Below, in pieces: positions 16,701 to 24,009 of a DNA stretch of 64,000 bases. The translations under genes and the position numbers were made by a program. The notes under the pieces were generated by a model. That model was not told the DNA's origin. It saw only the letters and a list, made by a program, of their open reading frames with translations, and did not search any database. This DNA is from Camelimonas lactis (GTDB taxonomy: Bacteria > Pseudomonadota > Alphaproteobacteria > Rhizobiales > Beijerinckiaceae): positions 1-64,000 of the forward strand of contig NZ_SLWL01000008.1 of NCBI RefSeq assembly GCF_004342915.1, read 5' to 3'. Numbering within the stretch: the first letter of the stretch is position 1; each line of letters starts with the position of its first letter.

Positions 16701-19618
16701 TTGCCATCCGCGACAACGCCGACAACGCCAGCGACGCCCGCCGTCACATTGCCTGTGTTGCCGGCGATTACCACATTGTTGGCGCCGACGCCGACACTGG
16801 CCAGACCAACCATGTCGCCGTGAACCAGACCCGACTGGTTGTGCACGCTGACGGTGTTTCCATCACCCACGCCCACGCCGACAAGACCGGCGAGGCCGGC
16901 GTCGATAAAGCCGCCGCTGGGGCTGGAATTGTTCGTGACCTGAACACTGTTGCGATCGCCAACCGCGACGCCTGCGGCGCCAACGAGGTAGTCCTGAATC
17001 GTGTTTGTGTTGGTGACAACGACGTCATTGCCAACCCCGTGGTCGCCAACCTTGACGGCCGCCAGTCCAACGAGGCCGGTCCCGGCAGAAGTATTGATCG
17101 TGCCTGAATTGAACGCTTCGGCCTTGCCGTCGCCGACGTCGACAGCGATGGCGCCGATCAGATCGGCGTCAACGGTTCCCGTATTGTTGACGGTCGCCGT
17201 GCCGCTTCCGATCTTGAGCGCGCCCATGCCGATGAGCGGCGGGTCGATGACGCCATTGTTGGTGACGGTGACGTCGCCGCCGCCGAGGCCTACGGCGCCG
17301 ATGCCGAGGAGGCCGCCCTGGTCGATGTGGACCGTGCTGCCGGCGCTGTTGGTAAGGTTGACGTTGCCATCGGTGTTGAAGCCCAGCACGCCGATCAGGT
17401 TGCTGTTAACGCCGCCATTGGTGGTGACGTTGACCTCGCCGTTGCTGCCGATCGAACCTGCGAGAATGCCGACGCCATTGGTTGCGGTAACTATTCCGCC
17501 GGTTGTGACATCAACTTTGTTGTGGTCATTGCCAAGGCCGAGCGCGATCACGCCTGCATAGCCACCGGTGATGTCGCCGGTAGTGTCGACGGTGACTTCT
17601 GCCTTGCCGTTGCCGAGCAGGGAGGTGAGGTTGTTGAGATCGATGCCGCCACTGATAATGCTGGACGGATCGACGGAAACACTGCCGGCCACCGCCAGCA
17701 CGCCGACCTGGCCGCCCGTGATATCAGCGCCGCCAGTCACATTGGTGGTGGCAATGGGCGCGCCGGTGAGGGCGCCGCTGACCGTAATGGCGGAAATGCC
17801 AATGCCGTTCGTGCCGGTGACAGACTGTCCGTTGGCATGGATGGTGGTGGTGGCGTTCATGTTGGCGCCGAGCGTCAGCGCCGTGATGCCGTTCTGGGCG
17901 CCGATCACCTTGGTGGCTTCGGACGTGCTGATATTGGCGACGCCGCCAAGGCCAGCAGCGCCGATCGTGGTGAGGTTGATGCCGTCGCCGCCCAGCCCGT
18001 TGACCACGGCCGTGTCTTTGACGGTGACGGACGCGTTGCCGCCGGTGATCAGCGCATTGACGCCGTTCTGCCCGCCGGTGATCTGTGTAGTACCGTCAGC
18101 GGTAATGTTGGTGGTCACGCCAAGGACATTGACGCCGTGCCCGGCCGTGCCGGTGACTTTGCTGTCCTTCAGGTTGAGGGTGCTGCTGAGGCTCTGGACG
18201 TTAATGCCGTCCTGAGCGCCAACGATCTTCGTGTCGGATTTGGTCGTGATGCTGGCAAGGCCGCCAGTGGTGCTGATGCCATCGCCCGCAAGGCCCGTGA
18301 CCTTGGCGCCGGTCAGATCAATCGTATTGCTGGCGCTCAGGGCGCTGATGCCGTTCTGGCCACCTTCAATGGTCGTCCCGTTGGCCGTGATACTCGCCAA
18401 GCCGCCAGTGGCGTTGATGCCATCGCCGGCGGTGCCTTTAACCGAGCCGTTGGTCAGATCGAAGGTGTTTGAACCACCGAGGGCGCTTATCCCGTGGGTT
18501 TGACCGACAATTGTCGTTCCATTCGTAGTCAGGTCGGTAGCCAGGCCATTGACCACAATGCCATTACCAGTCTGACCAGTTATCGTTCCGCCGATGAGGT
18601 CAATATTGTTCAGGCTCCCGACACTCAACAGGCCGGTTACCTTGATGCCATCAGTGCCGCCGGTGACATTCGTGCCATCGGTGTCGATGGTGTTTAGAAG
18701 GCCGTTTGTCGCGATGCCGCTACCGGCCAGGCCCTTGATATTGCCGCCGGTGAGATCGAGGGTATTCGCGCCGCTGCTGGCGTTGATGCCGTTCTGACCG
18801 CCAGTAATATCGGTATTTTCGGTTGTAATCGATGTTGAAATGTTGCCGGACTTAATACCGTCGGAGGCAGTGCCGGTGACTGTGCTGTTTTCCAAGTTCA
18901 CAATATTAATTGGGCCATCGAGCACGATGCCATTATTTGCGCCAGTAATGGTTGTAAAAGTAGCATCTACAGTTGAAGTGCCAACAACCGGAGCCGTGGC
19001 TTTAACATAGATGCCGTCGCCATTCGCGCCGTTAATAGTAGACGGCTTTGCCGATGTGCCATTCACATCAACTGTAGCAATAGCGCCAATGACACTAACG
19101 CCGCCGGTCCCTCCGTTTACTTTTGAGCCAGCGGCACCAATATAGGTTGCCGTGCCAAGCGCTCCGTAGCCTTCAACGTCTACGCCATTAAAGGTCGACC
19201 CCGCGTTGTTGTTGATGGTCCCGTTGTTTGTGACCAATCCATGTATGCTTAGGATGTTATATCCAGCACCATTGTCGGCACCTTTATTTGATACACCATC
19301 GCCAGATATGGTTTTATTTGATTCAATTGTTAAATAATTGTTGGGTAAACCAAAAAATACACTGTTAGTAAACGTTCGATTGCCGCTATTTGTTGTCTTG
19401 TTGCCCCAGCTTTCGGCTCGCGCGCCGGCGGCGGACAATGCGATGCCAGCAAACACCGCCACACCAAGCGTGGTGCCGGAGAGCAGGGCATTGCGAATGG
19501 CTGCTCCTGACGGTGCCACCACCTGCTCCGCGCGATTCTCCAGACGCCAGGCGTCCATCAGCGTCATGCCGCCACGTGCGCCTGCTGCGCCGCCGATCTT
19601 CGCGCCGGAAATACCCAT
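10718..19618 (-). CDS. giant repeat-rich autotransporter adhesin (type Va secretion)
   Basis: About 2,966 residues. The extended signal peptide covers residues 1-68: a charged N-part, then the hydrophobic stretch LLSGTTLGVAVFAGIALSA and an ARA cleavage site. The passenger is built of Asn/Gly/Ile/Val repeats of beta-helix type: six units of 46-49 residues (about 18050-18960), then about fifty units of 26 residues (about 12925-17070). A pertactin-like junction follows (DNYSGVGNGRLVVDAWLGG, SDTLVVGG, VSGVTRLVVNDLN). The last 330 or so residues form the beta-barrel, starting near YELPSLVSAAQSIW and ending GGVRYQW with a terminal aromatic. Start: ATG at 19618 has GGGGGAAG upstream; a TTG at 19678 would add 20 residues. 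The likely role is a surface filament for adhesion or aggregation. Cysteine is virtually absent, as usual for secreted passengers. Confidence 0.93.
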   Translation of the reverse strand: MGISGAKIGGAAGARGGMTLMDAWRLENRAEQVVAPSGAAIRNALLSGTTLGVAVFAGIALSAAGARAESWGNKTTNSGNRTFTNSVFFGLPNNYLTIESNKTISGDGVSNKGADNGAGYNILSIHGLVTNNGTINNNAGSTFNGVDVEGYGALGTATYIGAAGSKVNGGTGGVSVIGAIATVDVNGTSAKPSTINGANGDGIYVKATAPVVGTSTVDATFTTITGANNGIVLDGPINIVNLENSTVTGTASDGIKSGNISTSITTENTDITGGQNGINASSGANTLDLTGGNIKGLAGSGIATNGLLNTIDTDGTNVTGGTDGIKVTGLLSVGSLNNIDLIGGTITGQTGNGIVVNGLATDLTTNGTTIVGQTHGISALGGSNTFDLTNGSVKGTAGDGINATGGLASITANGTTIEGGQNGISALSASNTIDLTGAKVTGLAGDGISTTGGLASITTKSDTKIVGAQDGINVQSLSSTLNLKDSKVTGTAGHGVNVLGVTTNITADGTTQITGGQNGVNALITGGNASVTVKDTAVVNGLGGDGINLTTIGAAGLGGVANISTSEATKVIGAQNGITALTLGANMNATTTIHANGQSVTGTNGIGISAITVSGALTGAPIATTNVTGGADITGGQVGVLAVAGSVSVDPSSIISGGIDLNNLTSLLGNGKAEVTVDTTGDITGGYAGVIALGLGNDHNKVDVTTGGIVTATNGVGILAGSIGSNGEVNVTTNGGVNSNLIGVLGFNTDGNVNLTNSAGSTVHIDQGGLLGIGAVGLGGGDVTVTNNGVIDPPLIGMGALKIGSGTATVNNTGTVDADLIGAIAVDVGDGKAEAFNSGTINTSAGTGLVGLAAVKVGDHGVGNDVVVTNTNTIQDYLVGAAGVAVGDRNSVQVTNNSSPSGGFIDAGLAGLVGVGVGDGNTVSVHNQSGLVHGDMVGLASVGVGANNVVIAGNTGNVTAGVAGVVGVVADGNGNKLDVSNSFGGDIQANVVGLAGVSIGNGNTVSVGNNGSISNGLIGAAAYVEGNNNLSVKVLNQPSGSINASAIGMAAYVKGNNNGDIVVANNGSVTTTLGIGMAAYVDGNTNNAVVANNKTIDAGVLGAGGFMNGNANQLLVDNDGTITAAAVGMAGGVNGDGNALRVRNENAVTATGIGVAAYVDGNGNSARISNSGGGHINADLIGVAAYVNGDSNRLSATNDGSIDAIGIGLAGGVNGDDNRLRVRNEHEINAGVLGAGAYIDGQDNRTLVSNSGDIKSGIAGAVAYVDGSDNQTALLNLGSIDANVLGLGAYVKGESNDTALLNAPGGDIKTSSLGVGMAAYVDGTQNNTALLNGGEVDAGLAGLVAYVKGDANNTAVANNGKVDALGLGAGAYVDGNSNRIAMVNAQDGVINADPLGVGMATYASGAQNRAFVGNDGEINAGALGAGGFMEGNRNRLVVDNDGSIDAIGIGLAGGVNGNRNRAEISNSGHIDAGLVGVAAYVNGDRNQLEATNEATTGKIHTVGAGMAAYIDGDRNRASVGNAGEIKAGVLGAGGFADGDHNRLTVDNSGNIDAIGVGLAGGVDGSRNRLTVDNEHRIKAAGVGAAAYVDGNRNRAEISNSGHIDAGLVGAAAYVNGDHNRLEATNEATTGKIHTVGAGMAAYIDGDRNRASVGNAGEIKAGVLGAGGFADGDHNRLTVDNSGNIDAIGVGLAGGVDGSRNRLTVDNEHRIKAAGVGAAAYVDGKGNRAEIINSGHIDAGLVGAAAYVNGDHNRLEATNEATGNIHTVGAGMAAYVDGNGNRIAVTNDGFVNTGLAGMAAYVSGDQNRAFIGNDETVNAGILGVGGFAEGNQNRLIVDNDGTVNAVGVGIAGGVNGAGNMQDVYNSGDITAGVLGAGAYVDGANNDSLVLNEGGIKTAPLGLGMAAYVDGTQNVTAVINADSVEAGLAGMAAYVNGAGNDTAVVNYGAVTSLALGAGAYVDGDNNSLFVGNSPTGHIDTGLVGLGAYVGGNGNQTEIRNAGHIDAGATGAAAYVNGDGNWLNAVNEAGGQIHTVGAGMAAYVDGAGNRSAVINDGDVVAGLAGAATYVNGDQNRAFVGNDGTIDAGVVGAAGFAEGNQNRLTIDNDGSVNAVAAGLAGGVNGDDNRLRIRNENAITAGGVGAAAYVDGASNDAKLSNSGQIDALVGAAAYVNGNGNQVVMENTGAINASVFGLTTVASGSGNALNFDNSGRIVVDGMGIGAFANGASNQIAINTSGAITSNGAGVLAATTGNDAVTGVTASGVINARYLGVGAFVAGDNGAINVTGNGQISALEGVGVAAATTGAGGSVNVAIGGTVTAADTGVFAASSNGVVSVLTSAGSAIASLSASGMEVRAGQTANVEIGGSVRGPGGASTPVIDIDSGSGAAVTVAAGGSVASSRMATDFIGATGDLAVNITGASANLGNDGVIVGRVNMPGGASVFNNRSSNSWYVTGDSNFGGGASTLNNTGRIVTAFQGGVAETARFQNLATFNNGDPAGVGAGLILMQDERPGASLGASAQRDTLQTSDNYSGVGNGRLVVDAWLGGPGTTSDTLVVGGTVSGVTRLVVNDLNSGPAGFNPQGVTVVVAQGGATSPEAVVLDPSSANSVRAGRNVIDKGLFFYDVALKAGAQGGQEFVLVGAPDSEAYELPSLVSAAQSIWHDTTGVWLDRQADLRNFLANPGKPGNVTPGVWAKAVGSWENRDNSTSTTLLNRFYNHNTSYNRNTFGLLGGVDFGQENVARPGDALVFGLMGGYISSNLDFKTSPTSANYQGGTAGVYATYLNSGFFVDALAKVDLLNMDYRAPSLATMQGLNTTTLGFTVDTGYRFNLGANAFIEPVATLSYARTTLDRLLALPGAMAKFGSNDSLRGSLGARVGGNMVLNDAYRLEASLTGRVWNEFRGVNKALILSDGVPLGVEDNFRGAFGEIAGTLNVYGANTGWSGFVSASYKFNRDLSNSSIKGGVRYQW
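12925..17070 (-). repeat. about fifty 26-residue (78-bp) repeats in the autotransporter
   Basis: The unit pattern is N-x-G-x-I-x-A, a hydrophobic run, G-x-A-A-Y-V-x-G, then x-x-N-R; one unit is GDHNRLTVDNSGNIDAIGVG plus LAGGVD. I count about 52 units by eye, most exactly 26 residues, a few with 2-3 extra residues (for example the ATNEATTGKIH units). Three unit types recur by their end: AAYV-type, GGF-type and GGV-type. GGF units are always followed by a GGV unit, so higher-order blocks are present. Confidence 0.85.
14345..15142 (-). repeat. 399-bp tandem duplication within the repeat array
   Basis: Sequence around 14459-14750 recurs at 14858-15149 with one mismatch seen in roughly 290 bp. 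The spacing is exactly 399 bp (133 codons: five 26-residue units plus three residues). A third, more diverged copy of the ends flanks it on each side. Boundaries are approximate because the array is repetitive. Confidence 0.85.
18050..18960 (-). repeat. six 46-49-residue repeats in the passenger N-terminal region
   Basis: Each unit runs N-T-x-D-L-T-G-x-x-V-x-G, then AGDGI, a short G-L-x-S-I-T segment, then GGQNGI; for example the units starting NTFDLTNGSVKG and NTIDLTGAKVTG. They differ from the downstream 26-residue family in length and motif, so the passenger is built from two repeat systems. Confidence 0.7.
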
Positions 19619-20337
19619 AGCTTCCCCCAACCCCTGACGACTTACGCCGCTTAGAACGGATTGCGCTCTTTTGCGCAAAATCTACCTAATTGTGCGTGGT
19701 AGCATTAGGGAATTGTCAAAAAAAGGGGGTTAAACCGCTTCAAAAGCATATAGAATTTTGCAATTAATTTTGAGATATTTTGCGATTATTGATTTCATAA
19801 AAGGAGGCGCGGATATTTATATTGATCGCGGAATTGTGTGTTATTTTTCGTGGGCGCCGTTGGGTAGGGGTGGCGAAGTTGATTAAAAAATTCTGGAAAT
19901 AAATTTAAGATACAACTTATCAAAATTCATATATTTATGAGCCGTTGCAATAAGTCCGGTTATGCCCCGCGCTTCCGGTAGGGCATGTAGCGTTTTTCAG
20001 GCCTGTAACGTTTTCGTATCGCGTCTTGACAGGTGAGGGTCGTGGCTTGCCGACGTCGGCCCGGCCTTCCCGGTGGGGCCCGTGCGCCGTCTGGCGCCCG
20101 GCGAGGCACTTTGGCCGGCGTCCGGCGACGTCAGGGCGCGCGACTCAACTGTTCGCTTTCGGAGGGCTGGCGGGCGACTGCCCGCGCCTGGGGCGGCGCG
20201 AAGGGGCTGACGCGCGGGCGGGCTGCGCGCCAGGATGTCATGAGTGGTGTGTAAGGGCGGCTTCCGGCGCAGCGCCCTGGCCGCCTGAACAGCGCGTCCC
20301 GGGGCGCTGCGCGAAAACCGTCTTTTCCGGAAACGGA
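19619..20337. other. AT-rich upstream region of the autotransporter, then featureless spacer
   Basis: 19681-19960 is strikingly AT-rich against the surrounding G+C-rich DNA and must contain the autotransporter promoter. Two direct copies of TTTTGC(A/G)ATTA lie at 19756-19766 and 19778-19788, start to start 22 bp, about two helical turns. That arrangement fits a regulator binding one face of the helix. Silencing by a MucR/Ros- or H-NS-like protein is an inference. From 19960 to 20337 composition returns to normal and no gene or site is evident. Confidence 0.55.
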
Positions 20338-21279
20338 TTACTGGCCCCGCAACATCTCGCCAAAGCGGCGGGTGCTGCGTTCGATGATGTCCTGCGCCAC
20401 CGGCGACCAGCGGCCCATGTCGAAGAAGCCGTGGATCATGCCGGGGCCGGGGATCAGCTCCGCCTTGCCGCCCGCGGCCCGCAGCGCTTCGGCGTAGGCC
20501 GCGCCTTGGTCGCGCAGGGGGTCGAACTCCGCCGTCACCACCAGGGCGGGCGGCAGGTTGGCCAGGTTCTCTGCCTGGATGGGGGCGAGGCGGGGGTCCA
20601 TGGTTTCGGCGACGCCGCTGGCGTAGTGGTTGTAGAACCAGGTCATGGTGTCGGATTCGAGGAAATAGCCCTTGCCGTTCTGTTCGGCGCTCGGGTATTC
20701 GGCGGCGGCGTGATCCACGGCGGGGTAGATGAGAAACTGCGCCGCCAGGTTGATGCCCGCGTCGCGCAACTGCTGCGAGACGACCGCCGAGAAATTGCCG
20801 CCGGCGCTGTCGCCGGCCACGCCGACAATATCATTGCCGCCAAGCTCCCGGGCATGGGCCACCACCCATCTGGCCGCGGCGATGGCGTCCTCGATGCCGG
20901 CGGGGAAGGGGTGCTCGGGGGCGAGGCGATAGTCCACCGCCACCACTACCGCATGGGCGCCGCGACAGACATCGCGGCACATGTTGTCGTGGGTGTCGAG
21001 ATCGCCGATGACGTAACCGCCGCCGTGAAAATAGACCACGGTGGGGAAGGGGCCGGCGCCTTCCGGCCGGTAAATCCGGGCCTTCAGCGGGCCGGCGGCG
21101 CCATCGACGACGGCGTCCGCCACGCTGGCCACCGGGGCGATCTGCTCCGGCGTGCGCGTGCCGTGGGTCAGCGCAAGATAGGCGGCGCGGCCTTCTTCCG
21201 GCGAGCCCTCGTGCATGGGTTTGGCGGCCGGGTTGGCCATCATCTGCAGAACCTGGGCGAGATGAGCGTCAAGCGCCAT
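20338..21279 (-). CDS. alpha/beta hydrolase, HSL-type esterase
   Basis: 313 residues, normal for the hormone-sensitive-lipase family. The oxyanion motif HGGG is at 85-88. The nucleophile elbow GDSAG holds Ser158, the acid is Asp253 (EFDPLRDQG), and His283 is in MIHGFFDMG. It lies 54 bp downstream of a Baeyer-Villiger-type monooxygenase on the same strand, so it probably hydrolyses the ester or lactone that enzyme makes. Confidence 0.92.
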   Translation of the reverse strand: MALDAHLAQVLQMMANPAAKPMHEGSPEEGRAAYLALTHGTRTPEQIAPVASVADAVVDGAAGPLKARIYRPEGAGPFPTVVYFHGGGYVIGDLDTHDNMCRDVCRGAHAVVVAVDYRLAPEHPFPAGIEDAIAAARWVVAHARELGGNDIVGVAGDSAGGNFSAVVSQQLRDAGINLAAQFLIYPAVDHAAAEYPSAEQNGKGYFLESDTMTWFYNHYASGVAETMDPRLAPIQAENLANLPPALVVTAEFDPLRDQGAAYAEALRAAGGKAELIPGPGMIHGFFDMGRWSPVAQDIIERSTRRFGEMLRGQ

Positions 21280-21333
21280 GGGTGTTTCTCCCTTTATAAT
21301 ATATGTCCTTGCGACAGGCGGCGGGCGCCCGTC

Positions 21334-22836
21334 CTAGCGATAGGCCAGGGCGGCTTCATCGGCCTGCACGGCGGGCAGGGCAGCGATCTCCTCGCCATAT
21401 TCCAGCTGATGGCGCCATGGCGCGCGATCGCCCTGACGAAACAGCTGATCCTGGGCGCGCATCACATAGCCGGCGTTGAAGTTGTCCGGGTCCATCCAGG
21501 GCAGGCGCGGCATGTCGGCGTCGTCGGCCGTGACGGTGGGCGCAACCACGGCGCGGCCCTCGCGCCGCATGTGCGCGATCACCCGGCACACCAGATCGCT
21601 GATCAGGTCCGAACGCAGGGTCCAGCTGGCGCGGAAATAGCCCAGCACATAGGCCATGTTGGGCACGCCCTCGATCATCATGCCGCGCCAGGTGACCCGC
21701 TGGGTGAAATCCACCGGCTCGCCGTCGACGCTGAACGGGGCGCCGCCGAAGAACTGCATGTTGAAGCCGGTGGCGGTGACGATGATGTCGGCGTCGAGAT
21801 GTTCGCCGCTGGCCAGCTGGACGCCGCCGGCGTCGAAGCGTTCGATGGCGTCGGTGACCACCGAGGCCTTGCCGCTGCGGATGGCGGCGAACAGGTCGCC
21901 ATCCGGCACAACGGCGATGCGCTGCTGCCACGGGCGGTAGGCCGGGTTGAAATGCCGCTCGACGTCGAAGCCTTCGGGCAGATGGGCGCGGGCCTGGTCG
22001 AGGAAGAAAGCGCGCAGGTCGTCGGGCTGCTCGAATGACATGCGGACAACCTCGCCAGCCTTGGCGATGTGGGCCCGTCGCATGATCTCGTGAATCCAGT
22101 CATCCGGCAGGTCAAGCGCCCGCAGCGGCGCCTCCAGCGGGTGGGCGCGCGGGTCGGCGGCGAAGAAGGTCGGCGAGCGTTGCAGCATGGTGACGTGCGC
22201 CACCTCGTCGGCGAGCGCCGGGATCAGCGTCGCCGCCGTGGCGCCGGAGCCGATGACGACCACGCGCTTGCCGGCGCAGTCCAGATCTTCCGGCCAGTGT
22301 TGCGGATGCACGATCTGGCCCCTGAAGTCCGCCATGCCGGGCCATTCCGGCGTATAGCCCCTGTTGTGATCGTAATAGCCGGCGCACATCCAGAGAAAGC
22401 CGGTGGTGAACGTCAGCGTTTCGCCGGTGTCGGCGCGGCTCACCGTCAATGTCCAGCGCTGGTCCCGCGATGACCAGTCGGCCGCCGTGACCTTGTGGCC
22501 ATAGCGAATGCGCGGCGCCAGATCGTTCTCGGCGATCACTTCGCTGAGATAGGCGCGGATTTCGCCGGCGGTGGCGATGGAGCTGCCGCGCCAGGGCTTG
22601 AAGCTGTAGCCGTAGGTGTACAGGTCGCTGTCCGACCTGGCGCCTGGGTAACGGTGCGTCCACCAGGTGCCGCCAAAGCCGGCCATGGCGTCCAGAATGA
22701 CGAAACTGCCTTGCGGAAAGCGCTTGCGCAGGTGGCAGGCGGCGCCAATGCCGGAGATGCCGGCGCCAACGATGAGAAAGTCGAAGTGCTCCACGTCCGC
22801 AACTGGCGCGGCCTGGCGGCTGGTTGCCGAATCCAT
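21334..22836 (-). CDS. flavin-containing Baeyer-Villiger-type monooxygenase
   Basis: 500 residues. The FAD Rossmann motif GAGISG is at 24-29, the NADPH motif GSGATA begins at 197, and between them is the type I BVMO fingerprint FRGQIVHPQHWP (171-182), matching FxGxxxHxxxW(P/D). TATGF occurs near the C-terminal third. Reaction: O2- and NADPH-dependent insertion of oxygen next to a ketone. The ATG at 22836 has AGGAGGA upstream; longer in-frame starts lie before it and lack family sequence. It is first gene of the pair with the esterase, divergent from an AraC regulator 125 bp away. Confidence 0.93.
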   Translation of the reverse strand: MDSATSRQAAPVADVEHFDFLIVGAGISGIGAACHLRKRFPQGSFVILDAMAGFGGTWWTHRYPGARSDSDLYTYGYSFKPWRGSSIATAGEIRAYLSEVIAENDLAPRIRYGHKVTAADWSSRDQRWTLTVSRADTGETLTFTTGFLWMCAGYYDHNRGYTPEWPGMADFRGQIVHPQHWPEDLDCAGKRVVVIGSGATAATLIPALADEVAHVTMLQRSPTFFAADPRAHPLEAPLRALDLPDDWIHEIMRRAHIAKAGEVVRMSFEQPDDLRAFFLDQARAHLPEGFDVERHFNPAYRPWQQRIAVVPDGDLFAAIRSGKASVVTDAIERFDAGGVQLASGEHLDADIIVTATGFNMQFFGGAPFSVDGEPVDFTQRVTWRGMMIEGVPNMAYVLGYFRASWTLRSDLISDLVCRVIAHMRREGRAVVAPTVTADDADMPRLPWMDPDNFNAGYVMRAQDQLFRQGDRAPWRHQLEYGEEIAALPAVQADEAALAYR

Positions 22837-22961
22837 GAGAACTGTCTCCTCCTGATATTGGGGCGAGCATTGGCCCAGCAGAAAGGATAGGTTCAAACCC
22901 GCGACGGTTCTTGCTTTCATGCGACAGGATTTTGATCTTGCGCGACACGCAGGAGGACCGG

Positions 22962-24005
22962 ATGTCAGACGATCCATCGCATCTGAACAGCGTCCGCGCC
23001 GCGGCCCTGGCTTGCTTTGGCGATCTGGTGCGCGACCTGGGCGGAGACGCCGCCGCCATCCTGCGATCCTGTGGCCTCACGCCAGCGGTGCTGACCGACC
23101 CCGAGCGCTCCATTCCTTACCGGAATGTCGTGCAGGCGGTCGAGGCGGCCTCCCGCATTCTCAACGCGCCGGATTTCGGTCTGCGCCTGTGCGCCATGCA
23201 GGACATCAACGCCCTCGGCCTGCTGGCCCTGGTCATGCAGTCGGCTCCCAGCGTGCGCGAGGGGTTGATGCTGGGGGCGCGGCATGTCCGCCTGCATAAT
23301 CCGGCGCTGGGATACCGGACTTTCATGGACACGGACAGGGGGCTGGAGCATCTGGCGGTCTTCCAACGCCTTGAGCCAAACGACGACATGCTCCAGGCCA
23401 CGGAGATTTGCGTCTCATACATGCGCCGCACGCTTGAGCTGCTGTCTGGCGGCGCGGTGCAGCCGGTGGCCATTCACTTCCGCCATGCCCCGTTGGGCAG
23501 CGAGGCGCAATATCGCCAGCATCTGGGGCAGACGCCGCGTTTCAACGCCGCCTTCGATGGCGTTTCAGTCGACGCCCTGGCGATGCGGCGACGCTCGCTA
23601 CGGCATAACCAGTTTCTGGAGCGCTTCGTCGGCGGCTTTCTGGCGGGACTGTCGCCGGCGCCTGAGCAATCCGCCGCCGATCAGGTGCGTCATGCGCTGG
23701 CCAGTCTGGTGCGGCTGGAGATGGCGGACCTGGGCACGGTGGCGCGGATTCTCGGGCGTCATCCCAGGACATTGCAACGGCGATTGCACGCTGAAGGCGT
23801 GGGGTTTGAAGAATTACGCGACGTGGCGCGAAAAAACTGGGCGCGTGAGCTGCTCGGCCAGCAGGAGCTTGGCCTGGTCCATATCGCCCACCTGCTCGGC
23901 TTTGCCGACCAGTCGGTGCTCACCCGCGCCTGCCAGCGCTGGTTCGGCGCGACGCCCCGGCAATTGCGCCGGAACGCCGGGGCCTGGCCCAGGGCGGCGC
24001 TCTGA
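22962..24005 (+). CDS. AraC-family transcriptional regulator
   Basis: 347 residues. The N-terminal ligand-binding half (about 10-190) resembles the arabinose-binding-domain type found in OruR/VirS-like regulators. The C-terminal double HTH covers about 240-345, with LGRHPRTLQRRLHAEGVGFEELRD and IAHLLGFADQSVLTRACQRWFGATPRQLR. AGGAGG sits 6 nt before the ATG. It is divergent from the monooxygenase/esterase operon and is the obvious candidate activator for ketone or ester degradation. Confidence 0.92.
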   Translation: MSDDPSHLNSVRAAALACFGDLVRDLGGDAAAILRSCGLTPAVLTDPERSIPYRNVVQAVEAASRILNAPDFGLRLCAMQDINALGLLALVMQSAPSVREGLMLGARHVRLHNPALGYRTFMDTDRGLEHLAVFQRLEPNDDMLQATEICVSYMRRTLELLSGGAVQPVAIHFRHAPLGSEAQYRQHLGQTPRFNAAFDGVSVDALAMRRRSLRHNQFLERFVGGFLAGLSPAPEQSAADQVRHALASLVRLEMADLGTVARILGRHPRTLQRRLHAEGVGFEELRDVARKNWARELLGQQELGLVHIAHLLGFADQSVLTRACQRWFGATPRQLRRNAGAWPRAAL

Positions 24006-24009
24006 AGGC

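Noticed and set aside
20026-22038. 670-codon plus-strand frame over the esterase and monooxygenase genes
   Set aside because: The minus-strand proteins carry complete catalytic motifs across the same bases; this frame shows none.
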